Below are positions 16,394-23,377 of a DNA stretch of 64,000 bases, piece by piece (the stretch's first letter is position 1; every line of letters starts with the position of its first letter). The notes under the pieces are model-generated. The model had not been told where the DNA came from. It searched no databases and saw nothing but the letters and a program-made list of their open reading frames with translations. Origin of the DNA: Mycolicibacterium iranicum (GTDB taxonomy: Bacteria > Actinomycetota > Actinomycetes > Mycobacteriales > Mycobacteriaceae); contig NZ_JACHVU010000013.1 of the NCBI RefSeq assembly GCF_014190915.1, positions 85,184 through 149,183 of the forward strand. The letters are read 5' to 3'. The position numbers and the translations under genes are program-made.

Positions 16394-17773
16394 ATGGAGT
16401 TGGTGTCGGAGGCGGTCGCTGTGATCGGCGAGCAGCTCGCAGTGTTGGGCAAGGCGTGTGAGGAGTTGTCGCATCGGGAGCTGATCGGGCTGCTGGCCGA
16501 GGTGACGACGGTGCTGCGCAGCGTGCCGGCGCTGGAACATCAGATCCTGGCGCGGCTGCAGGCCGAGACCGAACCGCATCGCCTCGGCGAGTCGTCGTGG
16601 AAACGGGTGTTGACCACCGCGCTGCGCTGCAGCGACCGTGATGCCCGGCGCCGTGTGGACCGGGCCGAGACGTTGGGCCCACGCCAGGCGATCAGCGGGG
16701 AACCGTTGGCGCCGGTGTGGGAGGCCACCGCGGCCGCCCAGGCTGCCGGGGTGTTGGGTGAGGAGCATGTGGCGGTGATCGCGGCGTTTCATGCGGCCTT
16801 GCCGTCGTGGGTTGATGTCGATACCCGGGCTCAGGCTGATCGCCAGCTGGCCGAACTGGGCGCGGGTTTGGGGCCTGAGGCGTTGCGCGCGGCGGCGCAG
16901 CGGTTGGCGGCGATGATCGATCAGGACGGGCCCGAACCCTCGGAGTCAGAGCGGGTGGGCAAGCGCGGCCTCACCGTCGGCCCCCAACAACGCGATGGCT
17001 ACTCCCGGCTGTCGGGGTGGCTCACCCCCGAAGCGCGAGCGATGTGGGACGCGATCGCCGCCAAAGCGGCCGCCCCCGGCACCTACCGCCCCGACGCTGA
17101 CGCCTCTGGCCCTGAACCTGGCCATGAGCCTGATGCCCGGACCGCGGGCCAGCGCTACCACGATGCGTTCCAGATGCTGTGTCAGTCGGCCCTGGAATCG
17201 GGGATGCTGGGCTCCCATAACGGCCTCCCGGTGACGGTGATCGTGTCCACCACACTGCAAGAGCTGCAGAACGGTGCTGGGGTCGCGGTGACCGGCGGCG
17301 GCTCCCTGTTGCCGGTGCCGGATCTGATCCGGATGGCCGCGCGGGCTCATCACTACCTGTACGTCTACGACGGACACACCGGACAGTCGCTGTACCTGGG
17401 TCGGGCCAAACGCCTCGCCAGCTCCGCGCAGCGTCTCGTGCTGCATGCTCGCGATCGGGGCTGCACCCGCCCGGGCTGCACCGCACCGGGCTACTGGAGC
17501 CAGGCCCACCACGCCGTCACCGACTGGACCGCCGGCGGGGAAACCAACATCGACGACCTCGCCTTCGCCTGCCCGGCCGATCACCGCCTCCTCGACACCA
17601 CCGGCTGGACCACCGCCAAAAACACCGCAAATCAGACCGAATGGATCCCCCCACCCGACCTCGACTGGGGGTACCGCCCGCTTGCGGGGGACGGCCAACG
17701 CCGCACCAACAGCTACCACCACCCCGAGAGATACCTCCTCGAGAGAGACGACGAACCGCCCGAGGAGCCATAG
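16394..17773 (+). CDS. 13E12-repeat family protein with DUF222 and HNH nuclease domain
   Basis: A 459-residue protein. Residues 1-290 are the helical DUF222 region (including LIGLLAEVTTVLRSVPALEHQ and LTPEARAMWDAIAAKA). The C-terminal part has the HNH nuclease core: CTRPGCTAPGYWSQAHHAVTDW then ACPADHRLLD. The two Cys pairs bind a structural metal, and the His pair is catalytic in type. ATG 16394 is chosen because it follows the LexA box and -10 directly; the in-frame region upstream is not conserved. Related 13E12 genes in mycobacteria are DNA-damage inducible and linked to prophage-like elements. The actual role is unknown. Confidence 0.85.
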   Translation: MELVSEAVAVIGEQLAVLGKACEELSHRELIGLLAEVTTVLRSVPALEHQILARLQAETEPHRLGESSWKRVLTTALRCSDRDARRRVDRAETLGPRQAISGEPLAPVWEATAAAQAAGVLGEEHVAVIAAFHAALPSWVDVDTRAQADRQLAELGAGLGPEALRAAAQRLAAMIDQDGPEPSESERVGKRGLTVGPQQRDGYSRLSGWLTPEARAMWDAIAAKAAAPGTYRPDADASGPEPGHEPDARTAGQRYHDAFQMLCQSALESGMLGSHNGLPVTVIVSTTLQELQNGAGVAVTGGGSLLPVPDLIRMAARAHHYLYVYDGHTGQSLYLGRAKRLASSAQRLVLHARDRGCTRPGCTAPGYWSQAHHAVTDWTAGGETNIDDLAFACPADHRLLDTTGWTTAKNTANQTEWIPPPDLDWGYRPLAGDGQRRTNSYHHPERYLLERDDEPPEEP

Positions 17774-17808
17774 CGCTCGGACGCTGCATTGTTGTGTGCC
17801 CCAGTGGT

Positions 17809-17842
17809 TCTCACCGCGAAGTTACGTATGTGTCCGGTGAGA
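17809..17842. terminator. Weak hairpin after the 13E12 gene
   Basis: TCTCACCG (17809-17816) and CGGTGAGA (17835-17842) form an 8-bp stem with an 18-nt loop between the convergent 13E12 and SnoaL-like genes. No U-tract. Modest support. Confidence 0.35.
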
Positions 17843-17851
17843 GCATCGGGG

Positions 17852-18256
17852 TCAGTCGCTGCTTTCCAGCGCTTCCCGCTGGATGCGATCGAACTGGGCG
17901 CCCATCGCTTCGGCCAGTGCGGTGGCCCCGGAGAGCGGGCGGACCATCACCATCAGGTCGTCGATCAGGCCGTCGTCGTTGACATGGATGAAATCGCAGC
18001 CGGTGATCCGCTTGCCCGCCACGGTGGCTTCGAAGACCAACGCATGGTCGTCGCCGTCCGTGATCTCGCGTAGATAGCGGAAATCCTCGAACACCCGCAT
18101 CACTGCGCGCAGGATCGCCGCGGTGATGGGTTTTCCGGGGTAGGGCTTGAACGCCACCGGGCTGGTGAACACGACATCGTCGGCCAGAAGTGCCTCGATC
18201 GCCGAGCTGTCTCGTGCCTCGACGGCTTGCCGGAATGACTGCATCTCCCACCTCAT
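17852..18256 (-). CDS. SnoaL-like / NTF2-like small protein
   Basis: A 134-residue cone-shaped NTF2-type fold: AVEARDSSAIEALLADDVVF (10-29), a PYPGKPITAAILRAVMRVFEDF middle and strand segments HALVFEATVAGKRITGCDFIHV, DGLIDDLMVMVRPL. These are the hallmarks of SnoaL-like ketosteroid-isomerase relatives and of stress-associated NTF2 proteins. The acidic residues at the pocket mouth are not enough to call a catalytic activity. Start ATG 18256; ATG 18244, four codons in, is an alternative with GGGAG directly before it. The gene is convergent with 13E12 and begins the stress-type island. Confidence 0.75.
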   Translation of the reverse strand: MRWEMQSFRQAVEARDSSAIEALLADDVVFTSPVAFKPYPGKPITAAILRAVMRVFEDFRYLREITDGDDHALVFEATVAGKRITGCDFIHVNDDGLIDDLMVMVRPLSGATALAEAMGAQFDRIQREALESSD

Positions 18257-18385
18257 CTGATCGACAATTCACTGTCCTGGTCACGACGGTATCGTCCTCG
18301 CCCCGACCCGGACCACCGACGGGAGTTGTACCGACCGCTGCTACGTAGCCCGCCATGCAACGCGGGCATGTTTTAGCGTGTGGCC

Positions 18386-18865
18386 ATGGCACGTGTGGCA
18401 GGGGCTCTCAAGCTCGATCCAGCGTTGGGATTGTTCATCTTCCGTGTGGTGGTGGGTTTTCTGTTCACCCTGCACGGCACGGTCAAGATCTTCGGGTGGC
18501 CGAACGGCGGGGGAAAGGCTGCCGAGTTCGCAGCGTGGCCGTCCTGGTGGGCGGGTCTCATCGAGCTGGTGGCGGGCTTGCTCGTGATGTCCGGATTGTT
18601 CACGCGCGCAGCGGCTTTCCTCGCCTCCGGCACGATGGCGGTCGCTTACTTCTGGAAACACCAACCCGACGGCCTGTTCCCGATTCAGAACGATGGCGAC
18701 TCGGCTGCTCTCTACTGCTTCGCTTTTCTGCTGCTCGTCTTCACCGGCGGGGGTGCGTTCGCGCTCGACACACTGCGCGTCAGGCGCGCAGCAGGTGCAG
18801 AGCCGTCCGGCCACGTTGATGCCGATGCCGACCGCAGTACGGCACCCGCCGGCGCCAGTTCTTGA
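18386..18865 (+). CDS. DoxX-family membrane protein
   Basis: A 159-residue protein with four helices: ALGLFIFRVVVGFLFTLHG, WWAGLIELVAGLLVMSGLF, AAAFLASGTMAVAYFWKHQP and AALYCFAFLLLVFTGGG. The HG-x-x-K segment after helix one (LHGTVKIFGWP) is the DoxX signature. In mycobacteria a DoxX protein links superoxide dismutase with a thiosulfate sulfurtransferase in redox homeostasis; no such partner is adjacent here. Start ATG 18386 is used; a GTG two codons upstream is possible. It is convergent with the GAF gene (1 bp between stop codons). Confidence 0.85.
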   Translation: MARVAGALKLDPALGLFIFRVVVGFLFTLHGTVKIFGWPNGGGKAAEFAAWPSWWAGLIELVAGLLVMSGLFTRAAAFLASGTMAVAYFWKHQPDGLFPIQNDGDSAALYCFAFLLLVFTGGGAFALDTLRVRRAAGAEPSGHVDADADRSTAPAGASS

Positions 18866-18866
18866 C

Positions 18867-19406
18867 TCAAGCAACAACTTTGGCGGGCAGGATGTTCGAC
18901 CCCAGCTGACGCTCTGCGATTCGGTACGCGGCGTCCCGCGCGAACTCAGCAAAGACGGCGGCCTCTGACAGGCTGAACGGCTTCGCGTCGACGGAGAACG
19001 CCAGCAGGTAGCCGAGTCGTCGCTCCTGCGTCTTCAAGACCGCGGTGAGCACCGATCCGACACCGAGAGCGCGCGCCTGCCCCAGCCATTCCGGCCAGGC
19101 GCCGAGATGCGGCATCGTCGTGGTGGCGATCGTGGCGCCACTCCTCCACGCGTGAGCACCGGGGTTGTCCGCGAAGCGGTCGTACAGGGCATTGAGCCGC
19201 TCACCGACGCCGTCCGAGGATGCCGAGGTGATCCTCCTGCCGTCGGTGGTCAGCAGGTTCACGCCGCACCCTGCGGCGCTGGGCAGGGAAAGCGTGCACC
19301 GGCGGACGAGACCGTTCAGGACCTCAGGCAACGTGCATGCCGTCGCCGGCTCTCGGGTCATCGCCGGCTCTCGGGTCATTGTGGTCTCTCGGGTGATGGT
19401 CGCCAT
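18867..19406 (-). CDS. GAF-domain protein
   Basis: A 179-residue protein consisting of one GAF domain (about residues 28-165), with strands LSLPSAAGCGVNLLTTDGR and GVGSVLTAVLKTQERRLGYLLAFSV and a final helix, AAVFAEFARDAAYRIAERQL. No output domain is present (no ANTAR or histidine kinase), so it probably acts as a ligand- or redox-responsive partner. The N-terminus contains an imperfect tandem repeat, MTREPA twice, encoded by an 18-bp duplication at about 19350-19385, suggesting the true start could be a later ATG. Divergent from the manganese catalase gene. Confidence 0.7.
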   Translation of the reverse strand: MATITRETTMTREPAMTREPATACTLPEVLNGLVRRCTLSLPSAAGCGVNLLTTDGRRITSASSDGVGERLNALYDRFADNPGAHAWRSGATIATTTMPHLGAWPEWLGQARALGVGSVLTAVLKTQERRLGYLLAFSVDAKPFSLSEAAVFAEFARDAAYRIAERQLGSNILPAKVVA

Positions 19407-19517
19407 TGCGCCCCATTTCGCGCGATTGATTGGATGACGCCGCGATACCCGGCCCGACAGGTGTCAAACGCAGGATGCCGGGGTGGGCGTCGACTCGGAA
19501 ATCCATGTCGTGATCAA

Positions 19518-19542
19518 GGTTTAACCGCACGAGTGGGGGTAT
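19518..19542 (+). promoter_or_regulatory. Probable SigF/SigB promoter of the manganese catalase gene
   Basis: GGTTT (19518-19522) and GGGTAT (19537-19542) lie 14 nt apart, very near the mycobacterial stress-sigma consensus GGTTT-N15-17-GGGTA. The start codon follows at 19622, leaving an untranslated leader of about 70 nt. In M. smegmatis manganese catalases are part of the SigF regulon, which supports the reading. Confidence 0.6.
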
Positions 19543-19621
19543 CTCGCTCGAGCCGCCGCTGAGCAGATGCCGCGACACCTATTCCAGCAAGATCCGTATC
19601 TAGGCCATGTCTGGGGAGTCC

Positions 19622-20533
19622 ATGTTCCGCCATACCGATTACATGCAATTCGACGTCAAGCCCGAACAGCCCGATCCCGTATATGCCCGCAAACTCCAGG
19701 AACTGCTCGGAGGCGCGTTCGGCGAGATGACAGTGACCATGCAGTACCTGATGCAGGGCTGGAACTGTCGTATGAAAGGCAAATACAAAGACCTGATCAT
19801 GGACGTGGCCACCGAAGAGATGGGTCACGTGGAGATGATCGCGACGATGTGTGCGCGGTTGCTCGAGGGCGCACCGGCCACCGACGCCACCCAGAATGCG
19901 CTCGGCGATCCCGTCGTGGCCGCGGTGATGGGCGGTATGGATCCCCAGCAGGCGATCATCTCCGGTGGCGCCCCGACGCTGTCGGACAGCCAGGGATCAC
20001 CGTGGAACGGCAAATACGTTGTGGCGTCGGGAAATCTGCTCGCCGACTTCTATGCCAATGTCGCGGCCGAGGCGCAGGGCCGCGTGCAGACCGCACGCCT
20101 GTGGCACATGACCGACGATCCGGGCGTCAAGGCGATGCTGAAGTTCAACCTGGCCCGCGACACCTACCACCAGAACATGTGGCTCGCCGCGATCGAGGAG
20201 CTGCAGGCCGACGGGTTGGAGGGCGTGATCGCCCCGAACGATCTCTTCGACGAAGAGTTCGACGAGCATGCCAGCACCCTGTGGCACCTGTCCGACGGAG
20301 CGGATTCCGACAAGGGCCGGTGGGCCAACGGTCCGCTGCCGGACGGCCGCCACACCGGTCGCTTCCTGGCCGACCCACAACCGTTGGGCGACCTGCAGTC
20401 CGGGCCGCCGCCGGACCCGAAGCTCTACTGCACCTATGACGGTGCGATGGGCGAGCCCCGCACTCCGGCCTTCGGTACGGAAAAGGGTCTGGTGGGCAAG
20501 CTCAAGGACGCGGTGGATCCCGACAAGACGTAA
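19622..20533 (+). CDS. Manganese-containing (non-haem) catalase
   Basis: A 303-residue ferritin-like protein. Numbering from ATG 19622: Glu35 (GEMT), Glu66 and His69 (TEEMGH), Glu150 (VAAEAQGR) and His183 (DTYHQN) reproduce the dimanganese ligand set of Lactobacillus plantarum catalase (Glu35, Glu66, His69, Glu148, His181). The start is set by GGGGAG a few bases before the ATG and by the conserved MFRH-x-x-Y-x-Q-F-x-x-K opening. It disproportionates H2O2 and does not need haem. A stem-loop follows the stop. Confidence 0.92.
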   Translation: MFRHTDYMQFDVKPEQPDPVYARKLQELLGGAFGEMTVTMQYLMQGWNCRMKGKYKDLIMDVATEEMGHVEMIATMCARLLEGAPATDATQNALGDPVVAAVMGGMDPQQAIISGGAPTLSDSQGSPWNGKYVVASGNLLADFYANVAAEAQGRVQTARLWHMTDDPGVKAMLKFNLARDTYHQNMWLAAIEELQADGLEGVIAPNDLFDEEFDEHASTLWHLSDGADSDKGRWANGPLPDGRHTGRFLADPQPLGDLQSGPPPDPKLYCTYDGAMGEPRTPAFGTEKGLVGKLKDAVDPDKT

Positions 20534-20548
20534 CGGACATCCCCCCGA

Positions 20549-20589
20549 GGGGCGGGGCGCCGTCATTGGTCTGCACGGCGCCTCGCCCC
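20549..20589 (+). terminator. Strong hairpin after the manganese catalase gene
   Basis: The arms GGGGCGGGGCGCCGT (20549-20563) and ACGGCGCCTCGCCCC (20575-20589) pair over 15 bp with one G-U wobble and an 11-nt loop. No U-run follows. Located 16 bp after the catalase stop, before the alcohol dehydrogenase gene, so it should reduce read-through between them. Confidence 0.6.
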
Positions 20590-20624
20590 GCCTTGTCCCT
20601 CCAGCTCAGAGAAAGACGACTCAG

Positions 20625-21773
20625 ATGAAAGCGATGACCTACCGCGGACCGTATCGGATCCGGGTGGAGGACAAAGACATTCCTCGCATCGAACACCCCA
20701 ACGATGCGATCGTCCGTGTGCATCGCGCTGCGATCTGCGGTTCGGATCTGCACCTGTACCACGGCATGATGCCCGATACGCGGGTGGGCCACACGTTCGG
20801 TCACGAGTTCATCGGCGTCGTGCACGAGGTCGGTCCCTCGGTGCAGAACCTCGTCCCCGGCGACCGGGTCATGGTGCCCTTCAACATCTTCTGCGGCTCC
20901 TGCTACTTCTGCGCCCGCGGGCTCTATTCCAACTGCCACAACGTCAACCCGAACGCCACCGCGGTCGGCGGCATCTACGGCTACTCGCACACGTGTGGCG
21001 GATATGACGGCGGCCAGGCGGAATTCGTGCGTGTGCCCTTCGCCGACGTCGGACCCGTGACGATCCCGGACTGGCTGGGCGACGACGATGCCCTCATGCT
21101 CACCGACGCGCTGCCGACGGGATACTTCGGCGCGCAGCTCGGCGACATCACCGAGGGCGACACGGTCATCGTGTTCGGTGCCGGCCCCGTGGGCCTTTTC
21201 GCCGCCAAGTCGTCATGGCTCATGGGCGCGGGGCGGGTGATCGTCGTCGATCACCTGGATTTCCGACTGAAGAAGGCGGCGTCGTTCGCGCATGCGGAGA
21301 CCTTCAACTTCGTCGAGTACGACGACATCGTCGTCGAGATGAAGAAGGCCACCGGTTATCTGGGCGCGGACGTGGTGATCGATGCGGTGGGTGCCGAGGC
21401 CGACGGCAACCTACTCATGCACGTGACCTCCGCCAAGCTCAAATTGCAGGGTGGGTCGCCGATCGCGTTGAACTGGGCGATCGATTCGGTGCGCAAGGGC
21501 GGGACCGTGTCGGTGATGGGGGCCTACGGCCCGATGTTCAGCGCCGTCAAGTTCGGCGATGCGATGAACAAGGGTCTGACGATCAACGCCAACCAATGCC
21601 CCGTCAAGCGCCAATGGCCCCGTCTGCTCTCCCATATCCAGCAGGGTTACCTCACCCCGAGTGACATTGTGACCCACCATATTCCGCTGGAGGAGATCGC
21701 CGAGGGCTACCACATGTTCTCCGCCAAGCTCGACGACTGCATCAAGCCGGTCGTCGTATTCGATACAGACTGA
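20625..21773 (+). CDS. Zinc-dependent alcohol dehydrogenase (MDR family)
   Basis: A 382-residue medium-chain dehydrogenase starting at ATG 20625. Catalytic zinc ligands are Cys38 and His60-Glu61 (ICGSDLH, GHEF). The structural zinc loop has Cys90, Cys93, Cys96 and Cys104. The Rossmann motif GAGPVG begins near residue 186. The extended central region with GGIYGYSHTCGGYDGGQAEF is typical of glutathione-independent formaldehyde-dehydrogenase-like MDR proteins. It lies between the catalase and the hypothetical gene at 21793. Substrate unknown. Confidence 0.85.
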   Translation: MKAMTYRGPYRIRVEDKDIPRIEHPNDAIVRVHRAAICGSDLHLYHGMMPDTRVGHTFGHEFIGVVHEVGPSVQNLVPGDRVMVPFNIFCGSCYFCARGLYSNCHNVNPNATAVGGIYGYSHTCGGYDGGQAEFVRVPFADVGPVTIPDWLGDDDALMLTDALPTGYFGAQLGDITEGDTVIVFGAGPVGLFAAKSSWLMGAGRVIVVDHLDFRLKKAASFAHAETFNFVEYDDIVVEMKKATGYLGADVVIDAVGAEADGNLLMHVTSAKLKLQGGSPIALNWAIDSVRKGGTVSVMGAYGPMFSAVKFGDAMNKGLTINANQCPVKRQWPRLLSHIQQGYLTPSDIVTHHIPLEEIAEGYHMFSAKLDDCIKPVVVFDTD

Positions 21774-21792
21774 CGAAGGGTCGCACACACTC

Positions 21793-22371
21793 ATGCCTAC
21801 GCCTGCCGACAATCTGCCCGTCTACACAGCAGCCCACCCGCCGACACCCGACAGCGCGCTGCTGCGGGCGAGCATCCCGGGCTGGGGGGCCGACCTCGAT
21901 CCGCGCGACCGGCCGTCCGTCCCGAAACTCCGCCACGATCTGGAGTCGGGTGCGCACTGGGACTTCCCGGAGCGGCAGTCGGAATCTCAGCCGCGGGAGC
22001 GATCGATCGAACACCGTTTCCTGACACCGGTGTTCGGCACCGCGCAGCCCCTGGGGGGTCTGTCGGGGGTCATCCGGCGCGCGGCATACCGGTACAGCGA
22101 GGGCAGAGCGGCGCACTGGCTGATCCTGCTGGGCGCCGATCGGGTCGACGTCGTCGAACACCGCGTTTCGGCGCTGTTCTCCCGTTCACCCGACAACCCG
22201 ATCGCCGAGGCGGGCCTGCGCGCCGAGCTGACGCGTGGTGGGCGTCAGTCACGGATCGGGCGGAAGCGCACCGACGTCAAACACATGTGGATGGACCCCG
22301 TCATCACCACGGGGCCCTGGTTGATCCTTGGCGCGATCGTCACCCGTCTCGTGCGACGGCGCAGGGGCTGA
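21793..22371 (+). CDS. Conserved hypothetical protein of the stress island
   Basis: A 192-residue protein, 19 bp after the alcohol dehydrogenase stop and probably co-transcribed with it. The N-terminal half is hydrophilic with SIPGWGADLDPRDRPSVPKL. The middle has RSIEHRFLTPVFGTAQPLGG then LSGVIRRAAYRYSEGRAAHW, and the C-terminus a short hydrophobic segment, ITTGPWLILGAIVTRLVRRRR, which could anchor it to the membrane. No recognised domain. The stop (22369-22371) is 1 bp from the stop of the convergent 44-residue gene. Confidence 0.65.
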   Translation: MPTPADNLPVYTAAHPPTPDSALLRASIPGWGADLDPRDRPSVPKLRHDLESGAHWDFPERQSESQPRERSIEHRFLTPVFGTAQPLGGLSGVIRRAAYRYSEGRAAHWLILLGADRVDVVEHRVSALFSRSPDNPIAEAGLRAELTRGGRQSRIGRKRTDVKHMWMDPVITTGPWLILGAIVTRLVRRRRG

Positions 22372-22372
22372 C

Positions 22373-22507
22373 TCAGCCGCGCGTCTCGGTGGCGTCGTCG
22401 TCGCCCTCGGCCTGATCGGGCTGTTCCTGTCCGGATGTCTTCATCTCGGGGTCGGCATCGGGGTCCTGCCCGCCCGATCCCTGTGAACTGCTCACCGGTC
22501 CCGTCAT
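22373..22507 (-). CDS. Small acidic 44-residue protein
   Basis: Start ATG 22507, preceded by a strong Shine-Dalgarno GGAGGTGAC; stop at 22373-22375. It encodes 44 residues, unusually rich in Asp, Glu, Gln, Gly and Ser (for example QDPDADPEMKTSGQEQPDQ), with no hydrophobic core, so it should be disordered. It is convergent with the hypothetical gene and divergent from the acidic DUF5709 gene, with a shared 116-bp intergenic region. Function unknown; its acidic character resembles that of its neighbours in this stress cluster. Confidence 0.6.
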   Translation of the reverse strand: MTGPVSSSQGSGGQDPDADPEMKTSGQEQPDQAEGDDDATETRG

Positions 22508-22561
22508 GGGTCACCTCCATCTGTACCGCCGCCATACCCACCCCACCGCCGTCTACGCCCG

Positions 22562-22587
22562 GGTTTAGCGATTGTCTCGGCGGCTAT
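22562..22587 (+). promoter_or_regulatory. Possible SigF/SigB promoter of the DUF5709 gene
   Basis: GGTTT (22562-22566) and GGCTAT (22582-22587) are 15 nt apart, matching the stress-sigma pattern with one change in the -10. The next gene starts at 22624. Confidence 0.45.
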
Positions 22588-22623
22588 GAACCCGGTGAAC
22601 GAGACGGACAGAAGGAGACGACT

Positions 22624-23013
22624 GTGAGCACCGACGACGCCGGCGCGACCACGGCCAACGACCTGGGTGGAGCCGACGACATGCTCAGCCCGATGGAAGC
22701 CACCGATTCCGACGACCTCCGCAACGCCGATGGCGACGATGTGGTGGATCCGCCCGACGACTGGAGCGGCGCCGACAAGTTCGGCATGTCGAGCGAAGAG
22801 GAGCGCCAGGGGGAATCGCTCGACCAGCGACTCGCCGAGGAAGTGCCGGATGTGACTCCTGACGACATCGATCCCGACGATGCCGACGGCCCCTCCGCCA
22901 CCGACGGGCCTGCCCTGGGATCCGACCCCGCCGACGTGGGTCCGGGTGTGCACCAAGGTCAGGTCGACGGCACCCCAGAGGACGGCGAATCGCTGTTCCC
23001 GGTGGTCGAGTAG
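22624..23013 (+). CDS. Acidic DUF5709-type protein
   Basis: A 129-residue strongly acidic protein starting at GTG 22624, with AAGGAG 8 bp upstream. The core is WSGADKFGMSSEEERQGESL followed by DQRLAEEVPDV, which matches the DUF5709 pattern (W-S-x-A-x-x-x-G-x-T/S-x-x-E-x-x-x-G-E-S-L-D-x-R-L-x-x-E-x-P-D). The remainder is Asp/Glu-rich and probably disordered. Actinobacterial members are small and of unknown function, often stress-induced. It is followed by a 111-residue gene after 21 bp. Confidence 0.7.
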   Translation: MSTDDAGATTANDLGGADDMLSPMEATDSDDLRNADGDDVVDPPDDWSGADKFGMSSEEERQGESLDQRLAEEVPDVTPDDIDPDDADGPSATDGPALGSDPADVGPGVHQGQVDGTPEDGESLFPVVE

Positions 23014-23034
23014 CAACTCAGAGAAGGTGAACCG

Positions 23035-23370
23035 ATGACAGATTCGAACGACCTCGCCCTGCCCGACTACGACCAGATGACCCTGGGCGATCTGCAGCAC
23101 CGCATCCGCTCGCTCAGCAACGACGAACTGCAGGCGGTGCTCGTGTACGAAGCGGGCCACGCCGCCCGCGTGCCTGTGCTGGAGATCCTGGAGGCCCGGG
23201 CGCGCGAACTCGACAGCGGCGCCGAGCCGTCCTCCGGCGATCCCCGACGGGCTCCCGGCATAGAGTCGACCCCCGGTGGGTCCCGGGTGCAGGAGTCCAC
23301 GGCGGCCGAAGCCAACACGCCGCTGCGGCACGGCGTCGCGGAGCAGACGCCGAACCGTGGACTGCCGTGA
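23035..23370 (+). CDS. Conserved actinobacterial hypothetical protein
   Basis: A 111-residue protein starting at ATG 23035, with AGAAGG before it. The N-terminal 60 residues are compact and helical (DYDQMTLGDLQHRIRSLSND, then ELQAVLVYEAGHAARVPVLE); the rest is polar and ends with NTPLRHGVAEQTPNRGLP. The core resembles a small actinobacterial family seen near stress genes, but no function is known. It is the second gene after the DUF5709 gene and is convergent with the oxidoreductase gene. Confidence 0.65.
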   Translation: MTDSNDLALPDYDQMTLGDLQHRIRSLSNDELQAVLVYEAGHAARVPVLEILEARARELDSGAEPSSGDPRRAPGIESTPGGSRVQESTAAEANTPLRHGVAEQTPNRGLP

Positions 23371-23377
23371 CCCGGGG

